The notes below the pieces were generated by a model. The model saw only the letters and a list, made by a program, of their open reading frames with translations. It searched no databases and had not been told where the DNA came from. The translations under genes and the position numbers were made by a program. Shown here in pieces: positions 20,601-26,723 of a stretch of DNA of 64,000 nt. This DNA is from Bacteroidales bacterium UBA1181 (GTDB lineage: Bacteria; Bacteroidota; Bacteroidia; Bacteroidales; Paludibacteraceae), in assembly GCA_002310215.1 (NCBI GenBank), contig DBYR01000039.1:1-64000 (forward strand). The letters are read 5' to 3'. Position 1 is the stretch's first letter, and each line of letters opens with the position of its first letter.

Positions 20601-23600
20601 TTTCCATGGGCCCTTACAACCCAATACGGTGCTTTGTCTGATGCAATAGTAGTTCTTGCCTACAAGGTTCGTGTTCACAGGAATCTTGTAGTATTTCTCT
20701 TTGTGTGCGTCTGATGGTTTGTCTATGAGGGTGTCGCATCTCACGTCATTGCTGGATTTCTCGGACCACTCGATCTCGTAGTTGGCGAGTGTCGGAATGA
20801 GAGGCAATACATTGGAAGGATATCCTTGCACGCCCTTGCAGAATCCTAACGTGACGAAAGTGTCGTTCCTGTAATCCACTGCGCGAGGGTCGTTGATGAG
20901 AGGCATCTCACTGATTGCGTTGTCCACTACGACTTTGAATGCGGCTGGTTTGCTGGCGCATTTGTTGCTGTCTATTCTTGTCACGTAGTAAGTCGTGATG
21001 GAAGGATGGCCGGATTCGATGGAGATAGTGTCTGGCGTATACGATGACAATCCAGTCACAGTGTTATAGGGTGCATTTTGTTCTTTCTTGAACCATTCCC
21101 ATATAAATCCTTTGCTTTCAGGGAAACTATCCTTTACGATAAATTGGTCAATGGTTTCGACCAAATCTCCCACGCAATAGAGGACGGAATCCCCCTTCTT
21201 GTTAAATGAAGTCCTTGTTGAGTCGAAACAGAGCACATTGATGGTGATGAGAGATGTATCTCCGAAACAACCAAATTTGTTTTTCGCCTTAACGATGAAT
21301 TGCTTCTCTCCGCATTTGTCAAAATCGGTTTCGGATAGAAGTCTCTCAAGTTTGGTGGAGTCTTTTTCCTCAAACGATGTTTGGGTTGACGAGAACCAAT
21401 AGAGTGTGTCGCTATTCTCTTTTGTGTGGATGTACGGAAGGATCTCGTCGGCTTTCGGTTTCACGTGCTGACAGAATTGGATGGTGTCTTGGGTGACTTT
21501 TTCCGCCAATTTGTTTACGGTCACCTTTACCGTGCTTTTGTTACCGCTACATCCCAGATAGTAGTATTGTGCGGCGTATGTGTATACACCGTCAGTGTCC
21601 ACTGGCACATTAATCTCTATTGTGTCATTTCTTAAGGTAGTATCTCCTCCGTCGAGGGCGTCTCGAATTTGTAGCCATCTCACATTGAAGTCTTTAGCTC
21701 TCATTGCCGCAACTTTGTTGAGGTCGGTGATACGGATGGAGATGGAGTCTCCTTTTGCTCCCTTACAGGTGGCTGTGTCCTTTTGTACATCAGGAGTTTG
21801 GGTAGCCTCCACGTTTAGCACCTCAATATAGAATTTGAAGGTGTCGCTTGTACATCCTGTATTATTTCGTTGGACAAACTTGAATGATTCAAATTTTGCT
21901 TGACCGGTAGAAATATCCGGCACATATTTGTAAAATGTGTCGTTGACGGGTTGTAAGAAGCTACCGGTATGTGATGTCAATTCTATGGCGTAGTTTGGCT
22001 TCTTTTTCTTTATCAGGAAGGTGTCGATGTTTGAGCCCAAACAGTATTGTATGGTGTCTCCGTATTTTTTTGTATCCTTATCAAGGATCAATGTTGGCAT
22101 CTGCATGGTCTCCATGTTGATGTCTACCCGTATGATGTCGTTACATAGGTGTTGTTTTTGTTTGTCAATATATGGAGTGGCGTATATTACATCGAAGGTT
22201 TCACTCTTTGTGACTTTTATGCATTGTTCTGTTTCCCAATCAGTGTGGATGTAGAATTGATAATCCAGATGTGATACTTCTATCGGATTGTCGATAATCT
22301 TATCGATTTTTTTGAATACAACATCCACTATATAGGTACTATCGTCAACTCTGCATGTGTCATGCATGTATTTATATAATGCATTTTTGTCGTAACCTTT
22401 TAGCTTTTTGGGAGCTCTTTCCCAAAACTTTTTCACGTCGAGCCAGTTACATGAGTCGCTGTAGAGTACGTCTAATGCTTTTCGTGGCAACCCACCGTTG
22501 TCGATTGCAAGTTGACAGAGATCTACGATACTATCTCTCTTGACCTTCATCCATCTGGCACTGTCTTCTCTTGCTATGGCATCTAAATCGAAATTATGTT
22601 CTCGTAACATGACACTTTTAATGGTGTCGAAGGCGATGCATTCGTTTTCACATGCATCTATTCGAATTGTGTCAGGAATGTTGATGCATGAAAAATCGAA
22701 GTTCATACCGATTCTTGTCGGTTCTCCGTTGAGGCCACCATCACCAGGTCCATCCGATCCGTCTAAGGCTCCACCACCTCCTCCGTCTCCTCCTCCAAAT
22801 CCGTAGAGTCCGGAACAAGGTGTTTTTTCTCTTTGCTGGAATTCGGAGGTGGGGTTACTATAGGATTTAGTCCTTTCTCCGCTGACAGCTCCAGTTACGG
22901 ACACTTGACTTTGTGAAGTGACAGAACTTTGTTCTCCCGTCAATGCGCTTTGTGCGGCGTATGCGACACTGTCCACGCATGCGGTGAATTCAATTTTGAG
23001 AATGGTTGTGTCGCTAAGTGATTCGGGTATTAGTCCGTTATATTCTATTTTTAAATATTGTTCTGTGTTTGACTTGTTTGTGAAGTTGTTGGCTTTCTTT
23101 TTTATGCAGTCTTGGAATTCGCTTCTCAAAAGTAATTCGGGTCTGAACCATCCGTTAATAGTATCTTGTATGTAGTTGTAGTTGTGCGGGGTAGGTGTAC
23201 TGGTTGCGTTGATGCCGAATGCGAAACTTTTTTCTCCCTGCAAGGCATTAATTGCAGCTCCTTTTATGGTGAAGTCGGATACACTTATGGTATAATCGGG
23301 CAGTTTGATGTTAAGGTTAAAGTTGTTCAAATTTTCGATATACTTGCCTGTGTTGACATCTATGGAGTATTCGATGCAGTTGGAACTTGCTTTCTTTCCC
23401 TTTTGGACGGCTTCCACCTCGTTGGAAGGGAGACCTGTCATGACAATGACGTCAGTTAGGAGATGTTGTTCCACACCACCTTTGATTTTAACGTATATTT
23501 CTTCCCCGTTTTTGTCAATGTACGTTCCTTTCCCCTGATTGTTCAGTGGATTTTGTAATTTTAATACTAACTGGTCGTATCCTTTTGAGTAAAGGATTGT

Positions 23601-24542
23601 GTCTAAATTTAATCCATCTTCTTCACATCCTGAGTGTTGGTGGATTATATTGTTGAGCTCATCGATTGCATTCTCTCCTTTTCCGTTGTTAAAACCACAT
23701 GTCTTGTCTATGTATAAAGGAGGATTGTCTTTCCTTGTTGTACCTCCGCAAACTATACCGACAATGAGGTCTCCTGCGCCAGTATAGTTCCTGGCTAGTT
23801 TGATTCTCCTTTCCATGGACTCTCCAGGATCACCACTCAGACCTCCAGGCATGAATTCTAAAAGAGGGTAATAGGCAATGTCGGCTTTCCTTTCTCCCAT
23901 TTTTTCATAGATTATGGTAAGTGTCCATCCTCCAAATCTTGTGGCGATTTGATTCGGTGTATATGATTCATAACTGGTTTGAAGGTCTGCCACAGTTATT
24001 GTTGTGTTGCTGACATCTATCCCATTGTTGATGGCATCGTTAAAGTATTTTTTCAGGTCATAGTGGCATGTGTACACTCCTATCGCATCCGAATATGTCA
24101 CGTCGCTATTGAAAAAACAATCATCATCGTTGGCTGTGATTGTTTCATAAGGGCCATTACCTATTTTGATTTTTACAGTTTTCCATTTGTCGCCAATTTT
24201 GTTCGGGGCTTGGTCTGTAGAATTGACTTTCCCACTCCATGTTAGAACTGCTCCCACTACGCCATCTCCAGGACAAGGAAAAGTTGGTAGACATATTGGC
24301 GCATTGTTGGAGTTGCTTACCCCTGAGAGACTGTCGTGGTTTATGGGTACAATTGCTTGTCTCGTTTCTGTGGTGAAATCGTATCCGTTTTCCAATTCGA
24401 AATTCACATTGCCGACCATGATGAAATTAGCCGGTGTGTTTTTAACTATAATGGAGTCGATTTTTGCGTAAGCGTTTGTTCCCAAGGCAATGATTGCGAC
24501 CATTGCCAATATTTTCCTGATAATATTTTGTAATCTCCTCAT
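11685..24542 (-). CDS. Giant T9SS type-B surface adhesin (about 4285 aa)
   Basis: ATG at 24542 is followed by a signal peptide (MRRLQNIIRKILAMVAIIAL, then GTNAYA). A distinct N-terminal domain (about 30-600) precedes a Gly/Pro-rich hinge near nucleotide 22750. Dozens of Ig/PKD-like beta modules of 80-100 residues then repeat Cys-containing motifs such as LCxGD, FCQ and TVCEP. A PKD domain with FIWNFGDG lies near the C-terminus. The end (FVPNTMIADGSYIFMENYDV, later TGYITVVR) is a CHU_C/gliding-type sorting domain, that is T9SS type B. Inferred role: export through the T9SS and anchoring via the coupled PorP/SprF-like protein, in adhesion or gliding-like functions. Two tandem segments (16229-18940) are near-duplicates. 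An earlier TTG start (24560) is less likely. Confidence 0.85.
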   Translation of the reverse strand: MRRLQNIIRKILAMVAIIALGTNAYAKIDSIIVKNTPANFIMVGNVNFELENGYDFTTETRQAIVPINHDSLSGVSNSNNAPICLPTFPCPGDGVVGAVLTWSGKVNSTDQAPNKIGDKWKTVKIKIGNGPYETITANDDDCFFNSDVTYSDAIGVYTCHYDLKKYFNDAINNGIDVSNTTITVADLQTSYESYTPNQIATRFGGWTLTIIYEKMGERKADIAYYPLLEFMPGGLSGDPGESMERRIKLARNYTGAGDLIVGIVCGGTTRKDNPPLYIDKTCGFNNGKGENAIDELNNIIHQHSGCEEDGLNLDTILYSKGYDQLVLKLQNPLNNQGKGTYIDKNGEEIYVKIKGGVEQHLLTDVIVMTGLPSNEVEAVQKGKKASSNCIEYSIDVNTGKYIENLNNFNLNIKLPDYTISVSDFTIKGAAINALQGEKSFAFGINATSTPTPHNYNYIQDTINGWFRPELLLRSEFQDCIKKKANNFTNKSNTEQYLKIEYNGLIPESLSDTTILKIEFTACVDSVAYAAQSALTGEQSSVTSQSQVSVTGAVSGERTKSYSNPTSEFQQREKTPCSGLYGFGGGDGGGGGALDGSDGPGDGGLNGEPTRIGMNFDFSCINIPDTIRIDACENECIAFDTIKSVMLREHNFDLDAIAREDSARWMKVKRDSIVDLCQLAIDNGGLPRKALDVLYSDSCNWLDVKKFWERAPKKLKGYDKNALYKYMHDTCRVDDSTYIVDVVFKKIDKIIDNPIEVSHLDYQFYIHTDWETEQCIKVTKSETFDVIYATPYIDKQKQHLCNDIIRVDINMETMQMPTLILDKDTKKYGDTIQYCLGSNIDTFLIKKKKPNYAIELTSHTGSFLQPVNDTFYKYVPDISTGQAKFESFKFVQRNNTGCTSDTFKFYIEVLNVEATQTPDVQKDTATCKGAKGDSISIRITDLNKVAAMRAKDFNVRWLQIRDALDGGDTTLRNDTIEINVPVDTDGVYTYAAQYYYLGCSGNKSTVKVTVNKLAEKVTQDTIQFCQHVKPKADEILPYIHTKENSDTLYWFSSTQTSFEEKDSTKLERLLSETDFDKCGEKQFIVKAKNKFGCFGDTSLITINVLCFDSTRTSFNKKGDSVLYCVGDLVETIDQFIVKDSFPESKGFIWEWFKKEQNAPYNTVTGLSSYTPDTISIESGHPSITTYYVTRIDSNKCASKPAAFKVVVDNAISEMPLINDPRAVDYRNDTFVTLGFCKGVQGYPSNVLPLIPTLANYEIEWSEKSSNDVRCDTLIDKPSDAHKEKYYKIPVNTNLVGKNYYCIRQSTVLGCKGPWKNVEIVVNDSVRALPKVEDIVLCQGDDSVQVKNYVQYNGTEPLLINYFDKNKDIIAETDSAYVLAKEAGKYTEAKGNNLYYVSLTNTQTFCEGAKVPIDVIINKQPELPQMNEDTTVYLCANGDTVSLTQRINASIDVNDIDTKIEWTPNDTVITRGDINATYEVYQRDTVTQCVGKPITITVKVSNTINYKSFGTKELCYGESIAIHDTVKRLLKHNDRVIPKDGIQHKIYLLVGTSRGVEITGDVTSSKSRYESDTTRYLISISDTISGCDVKDTATIIFHGLPNAIVPNQLQACQGVNLTLPTPTESSYNYTWRRSAGDKIEGNPTLLALTADETITLTEEDKATGCKETFDVDVTVYPTPANALTSDTAFCQNNPNKKINVTVQPSNDIYNTAANLKLQWFSANGDSINNPIVTDTVVMNDLTKRIKYTVRQTNTSTSCFKDTSIYVTLKKTPVLNMHDLSAVCEPDIISLPDTVVDYISKNIGSTYFANMAGLQFQYGRIINGSTTALSEADAKQLRYIMDKDSVLYTYTVTDADNVCSATDTVFVTINKKPIVPVIEGGKDTIYFCQDDAPIILHAKNNNESKYQTQIYWGEYTSTVTGDELKITANYGNYMAFTKNEKTGCVSDVDTIHAVISVPIEFSAIGTQDLCFRDSIDLIQMVQDQVDKNTKNSVRDIRFSIFRLNGVTPASQAISQKIASTKSKNETDTTRYLIQIRDYVSGCEFQDTATIVFHGLPVIDPIDPITVCQFQDTALPTPNRGYQYEWFRATDGRLINDPTRFNSEQSESIYLKASETFPAVGLACYDSLMVSMDVREIPVAATVLSDTFCQFSGTHLIPVTRNETAANPMADLSIQWFDEKGDSIANPINTDTTIVNAKSRTIKYTIRQFNKVTGCYKDTTVPFVVNKALRLEMEDLAAVCQPEVIDFKGKVMDYLTASTTTNLSNIGNCDITYGKIINGAQTAISDAEASQIEYTKDLDSVLYTYTVVDGVCSASDSVYVTINKKPSKPIIENGKDTIYFCQDDAPIILHAENDNEAKYPTKIHWGEYTSEVTGNELEISANYGDYMAFVKNEETECTSDIDSIHAVISFPIDFKPIGTRDLCFRDSIDLIQMVQEQVDKNTKNSVRDIRFDIFKMNGVTPASQAISQKIASTKAKNETDTTRYLIQIKDHVSGCGFTDTATIVFHGLPVIDPIDPITVCQYQDTALPTPNRGYLYEWFRATDGMLINDPTRFNSEKSESIYLKATETFPAVGLTCYDSLMVSMDVREIPVAATVLSDTFCQLSGTHLIPVTRNETATNPLAELAIQWFDEKGDSIANPINTDTTSVAGKSRTIKYTIRQYNKITGCYKDTVVPFVVNKAIKLDMEDLPAVCQPEVIDFKGKVTDYLTASTTTNITNIGSCDITYGKIINGTSSAITDAEASQIEYTNNIDSMLYTYTVVDGVCSATDSVYVTINQKPSTPIIENGLDTIYFCQSNGQLHLTASHSNDKQTTSIFWGDHKSTLYGDTIEIPSTPPTSQYIAFSKNVLTGCFSEDDTIIVIVKEAIKVTPLGNDGTMELCAGEEVNLYEQAMASFTINQTPHTTLVFNATENGYVVGENELSKVTRSKQDTSYYQFTIEDDQSKCTAENSLKLIFHQLPTFTIEGADVLCEGNDVKLKAVGDERPVSYAWKIKGDEKTLNTTASFTYKEIMQDTTFILIEKLNGTTCADTVSKKITVNVNPAKFGDTTIFICQDTSATSTEEISLGRSSSDISAYSIQWFNTDSTLFSNDETIQVEKTKATAFKYQIETTNRNTGCISPRSNVTINVNPQITIGLDNPDTICQPFTYDLMTNLAKSISGGTQPTYVRTELNGTTISNETAISESGMYTVFYTDENKCDASKTISIQFHQQPGVPQLIGDTILCQGIGDVKLTAKKTGGNSVNQSFVWKTAGAETTADTLTLSTTQYGKTRYNLFAIDLKTRCLSEPDTFDFDVRESIGFRPIGLMEACYATTVDLQEKAGAAYYGSPEEKAISYYKVNDSGSLSTISDPAHVGASGKYVTKATEAISRCERFDTTEVIVYDSLAVSTEGSTLICQGDEVTGLTANNADTYTWIRENGDNAGGASFPYAKDVAQTETFRLIGEKKIGTLYCQDSIEVTIKVNENPLTLSDTAFRFCQDTAGADQPLTINMNARSGETLGLVWTNESGDTLFNVNEEARTSILERGETRYNVSQVNMQTQCSSKEAKIDVTVLPQIRIQLKDTTVCEPNTVNLVQFTGKAAKAEEYTNSISAVAYELLQNGSAVDKTNQADSVSEGGQYRVTYQYEGDGLTCQSEGTLQLFFNKQPIRPNIADQNFCQNTGSYELAGNVNSAGVRLVWEDLSIFPSRIDTNRTSITTDVATQKLFLIRQVQDVSGCVSEADSAMITIYPAIHAIDKDTAICYGEAVDLNQFSRSSYQGGTPKYIVSFKNIDGQAFNEENVNKSNTYFAYFSDSMNVCHDTATLIVDVNQPIVLKITGGGDACTDKAVTLVAEGAEQYEWSNGEKTPSITLSSNEAETRTLQVEGRSKFHDIYCFADTSVSVTFHNAVKPRELTFDTCARNIVTIDDVILKNNVTEHIDTLWNITDDIRYSNLSQNIGKSGQYEIAVHNDEGCTAHHTLTINMHQVDNLKVEKQESTYCYGSLANFTAKGENAREFEWNNLTDGTIKTGITYNEPIYEKSDFMLIATEKELGCKDTFEFTVDAYPYKDLTVTGNVTSCRDSLVILSVEDALTNIQWHMGDTLLTDRNIRFIADVDRRIQVTGIDENGCQATKSITVSVAYLEDPVIAYSTINDTEYALSDDVKEVEFKETTTPDGSDLYKFIWNFGDGRTWIDSTSNEVSHVYNDTLIHSRRDIPVSLTVEHQYGCRKSTSTILKIDPFIFVPNTMIADGSYIFMENYDVQIYDRVGTLIYDGNGWDGTYKGEPASEDTYFYSLTYFDKGEKKIRTGYITVVR
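16229..18940 (-). repeat. 1356-bp tandem duplication inside the adhesin
   Basis: The same landmarks recur at exactly 1356-base spacing (452 codons): the TGTTGATGGTGACG-type junction is at 18941, 17585 and 16229. The two units, 17585-18940 and 16229-17584, encode closely similar proteins, for example RDLCFRDSIDLIQMVQ and DPIDPITVC in both. The segment above 18941 is a more diverged copy. This shows growth of the adhesin by unequal recombination. Confidence 0.8.
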
Positions 24543-24560
24543 GATTAGTCCGTGTAACAA

Positions 24561-24853
24561 TAAAAAACCCTATATATATATATCTTTACATGTAAGTGTG
24601 CAAATTTACTTAATTTTTTTCATTGTATATTAATGTTTTAAGGCAAAAATGATGGGTTGGGTCTATTTTCCCTCTTGCGGTTGTTGTATCGTCTCAAATC
24701 GGTGTTTTATGGCGCAATGTCAATGCGCATTTGGGCGTGTGGACCGCTGCCTCCTGCTTCGGTTCTGATGACCCTCTTGCCGCAGGGAGATGTGGCTTGC
24801 CTAAAATGTGCGTTTCTTGCCTTATGTCTATGTTTTCGCTATGAAAAAATGGG
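24561..24853. other. Intergenic region with no supported gene
   Basis: This is the upstream region of the giant adhesin (minus) and of rplU (plus). A possible minus-strand -7 box, CAAATTTA at 24601-24608 (TAAATTTG), lies 59 bases before the adhesin ATG without a clear -33. A small GCGCA/TGCGC hairpin sits near 24715-24735. The short plus-strand open frame here (24657-24863) has no protein-like character. Confidence 0.4.
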
Positions 24854-24858
24854 TTTGT

Positions 24859-24893
24859 TTTGATTCTCTTTTCGGATAAATGTCGTATCTTTG
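24859..24893 (+). promoter_or_regulatory. rplU-rpmA promoter
   Basis: TATCTTTG at 24886-24893 is a perfect -7 box. TTTG at 24859-24862 is a plausible -33 at 23 bases. Confidence 0.6.
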
Positions 24894-24899
24894 CGCAGT

Positions 24900-24968
24900 T
24901 TTTCCTACGTGGTACAATAAGCGGTCGAAGGACCCACCACCGGATGTAATTTAAAAGTTTTTATTACA
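24900..24968 (+). promoter_or_regulatory. Candidate L21 autoregulatory leader
   Basis: Between the promoter and the rplU ATG, GTGGT (24909-24913) pairs with ACCAC (24936-24940). The enclosed hairpin GGTC-GAAG-GACC spans 24923-24934. A compact folded leader directly upstream of a ribosomal-protein operon suggests feedback control by L21. I do not know a named leader family matching it. Confidence 0.4.
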
Positions 24969-25286
24969 ATGTACGCAATTGTAGAAATTCAAGGACAACA
25001 GTTCAAAGTTGAAAAGGACATGAAGTTGTTCGTCCACCACATCGCGGAATCACAGAGCGGTGCAGAAGTGGAATTCGAGAAAGTGTTGTTGATCGACAAT
25101 GATGGTAACATCACCATCGGCGCTCCAGTTATCTCTGGCGCTAAGGTTGTCGCTGAGGTTGTTTCTCCTCTCGTTAAGGGTGACAAGGTTTTGGTCTTCC
25201 ACAAGAAGAGAAGAAAAGGTTACCGTAAGTTGAACGGTCACCGTCAACAGTTCACTGAGTTGAAAATTAAAAACGTAGTCGCTTAA
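24969..25286 (+). CDS. rplU: 50S ribosomal protein L21
   Basis: The 105-residue protein begins MYAIVEIQGQQFKVEKDMKL and carries the C-terminal KRRKGYRKLNGHRQQFTELK, both diagnostic of L21. It binds 23S rRNA in the large subunit. It is followed 18 bases later by rpmA, the normal L21-L27 pair, and ends at a shared terminator. Confidence 0.97.
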   Translation: MYAIVEIQGQQFKVEKDMKLFVHHIAESQSGAEVEFEKVLLIDNDGNITIGAPVISGAKVVAEVVSPLVKGDKVLVFHKKRRKGYRKLNGHRQQFTELKIKNVVA

Positions 25287-25304
25287 CTTTAAAGATTTAG
25301 GAAA

Positions 25305-25583
25305 ATGGCACACAAAAAAGGAGTCGGTAGTTCCAAGAACGGTCGTGAGTCAGCAAGTAAGCGACTCGGTGTTAAGATTTTCGGTGGTCAGTTTGCTAAG
25401 GCTGGTAACATTTTGATTCGTCAACGTGGTACCGTACACCACCCAGGTGAGAATGTAGGTATGGGTAAGGATCACACACTGTTCGCTTTGGTGGACGGTA
25501 TCGTGGTTTTCAGAAAGAAGAAGGACAATCGTTCTTATGTTTCTGTAGATCCTGTTTCTTGCCCAGTTGAGACGAAAGAGTAA
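25305..25583 (+). CDS. rpmA: 50S ribosomal protein L27
   Basis: The 92-residue protein begins MAHKKGVGSSKNGRESASKR and contains GGQFAKAGNILIRQRGT, the standard L27 signature. L27's N-terminus reaches the peptidyl-transferase centre. There is no extended cleavable N-terminal extension of the Firmicutes type. It is the second gene of the rplU operon, with an intrinsic terminator starting about 28 bases after the stop. Confidence 0.97.
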   Translation: MAHKKGVGSSKNGRESASKRLGVKIFGGQFAKAGNILIRQRGTVHHPGENVGMGKDHTLFALVDGIVVFRKKKDNRSYVSVDPVSCPVETKE

Positions 25584-25610
25584 ATTTGTTTCATATTTGT
25601 TGTTTTTTTT

Positions 25611-25650
25611 CGGGGATTCGATTTGATATCGCGTCCCCGTTTTCTTTTTC
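25611..25650 (+). terminator. rplU-rpmA terminator
   Basis: CGGGGA at 25611 pairs with TCCCCG ending at 25639, with an inner CGAT/ATCG stem. A T-rich tract follows (TTTTCTTTTT). Confidence 0.8.
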
Positions 25651-25669
25651 CCCCTTGACTCTTCTATCT

Positions 25670-26683
25670 CTATTTTGACAGCGCATTGTAGGCGAGGTTG
25701 ATTTCCTTGAACTTCTCGGTTAATATCTGTTTCATCTCCTCGTCTTGTACGGTGTCGGGGTGGTACTTCTTCGCCAATTTGTAGTATGCTGATTGTATCT
25801 CGTCTGGTGTGGCTTCCCCTTCTAGACCTAAAATGCGAAGGTATGGATCGGGTGTCGACTCGGATTGGACTTCTGTGGATAATTCGTTGGTGTTGCTCTC
25901 GTCCTTGGCATCCTTGGCTTCTTTGTTTCCTTTTTTGTTGTAATTTCTTGAATATTTGCGTGATAGGTATTCGATGTCCTCGTCTTCCAGACAGATGCGT
26001 TTCATGATGTCATTCAATAGTCTCCATTCTCCCACGTCAATGCCTTTGCTTAGGCGGGCGATGTCGAAAAGGAACTCGGTGAATCCTAGCCGCTCGGAAT
26101 AGTTCATGTTGGCGGTTAACCAAATGCAGGACTGCTTCACGAATTTCGGATTGTTGATTCTCATGTTTGTCTCTAACTCCTCCCGGATTTCTTTGTAGTT
26201 GGTGGGGCTGTAATGTCTCCTCAGGTAGTTCTTGGCAGCTTTCATCTCTCCCCTCGATGTGATTCCGTCGGCTTTCATGATCAATGATACTATGCCTGCT
26301 ATTCCGCTGTTTCGACGCTTGCGCTGCGTCTCTTGGGATTGTTTTGACCCAGGATCCTTCTCTTTCTTCTCTTCCTCTTCCCTCGGCCAGAGGCTCCAAC
26401 ACCATGTCTTGATTTTTTCTGCTAAAAAAACGATGAGTAGTATAAAAAAATAGAGTGCAATACAGCCAACCGTTATGATTAATGGCAAAAAAAGCAATGA
26501 CCACTTTCCATCGCTGCTGTAGATCATGTCTACTATTCCAACAAAAGTGCTGCTTACTATTGCTTGCAACAAAATTTTGCCAAAAATATTATCGGTTAGC
26601 TTCTCCACCCAGTTTCCGAACTTTTGCCAATAGCTTGGCGGCGTATCCGGAGATCTTCTTATTTTGTGATTCCTGCGAGACAT
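25670..26683 (-). CDS. DjlA-like membrane protein with TerB and J domains
   Basis: The 337-residue protein has two hydrophobic segments near the N-terminus (about 37-58 and 66-92), then a charged linker. A TerB-like helical region (about 125-245, GIAGIVSLIMKADG onward) follows. The C-terminal J domain (about 275-337) reads DPYLRILGL, then YYKLAKKYHPDTVQDEE, with an intact HPD tripeptide. The architecture matches DjlA-type co-chaperones, which stimulate DnaK ATPase at the membrane. It starts 40 bases downstream of uvrB and is the last gene of the pepD-pspC-uvrB run. Client or stress role is unknown. N-terminal topology differs from E. coli DjlA, which has one segment. Confidence 0.75.
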   Translation of the reverse strand: MSRRNHKIRRSPDTPPSYWQKFGNWVEKLTDNIFGKILLQAIVSSTFVGIVDMIYSSDGKWSLLFLPLIITVGCIALYFFILLIVFLAEKIKTWCWSLWPREEEEKKEKDPGSKQSQETQRKRRNSGIAGIVSLIMKADGITSRGEMKAAKNYLRRHYSPTNYKEIREELETNMRINNPKFVKQSCIWLTANMNYSERLGFTEFLFDIARLSKGIDVGEWRLLNDIMKRICLEDEDIEYLSRKYSRNYNKKGNKEAKDAKDESNTNELSTEVQSESTPDPYLRILGLEGEATPDEIQSAYYKLAKKYHPDTVQDEEMKQILTEKFKEINLAYNALSK

Positions 26684-26723
26684 GATTGCTTCCCTAATGT
26701 TAATGATGGGTGGAGGATGTTGT

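Noticed and set aside
24657..24863. 68-codon plus-strand frame upstream of rplU
   Set aside because: Cys/Leu-rich product without family character; the segment lies in the promoter region and shows no translation signals.
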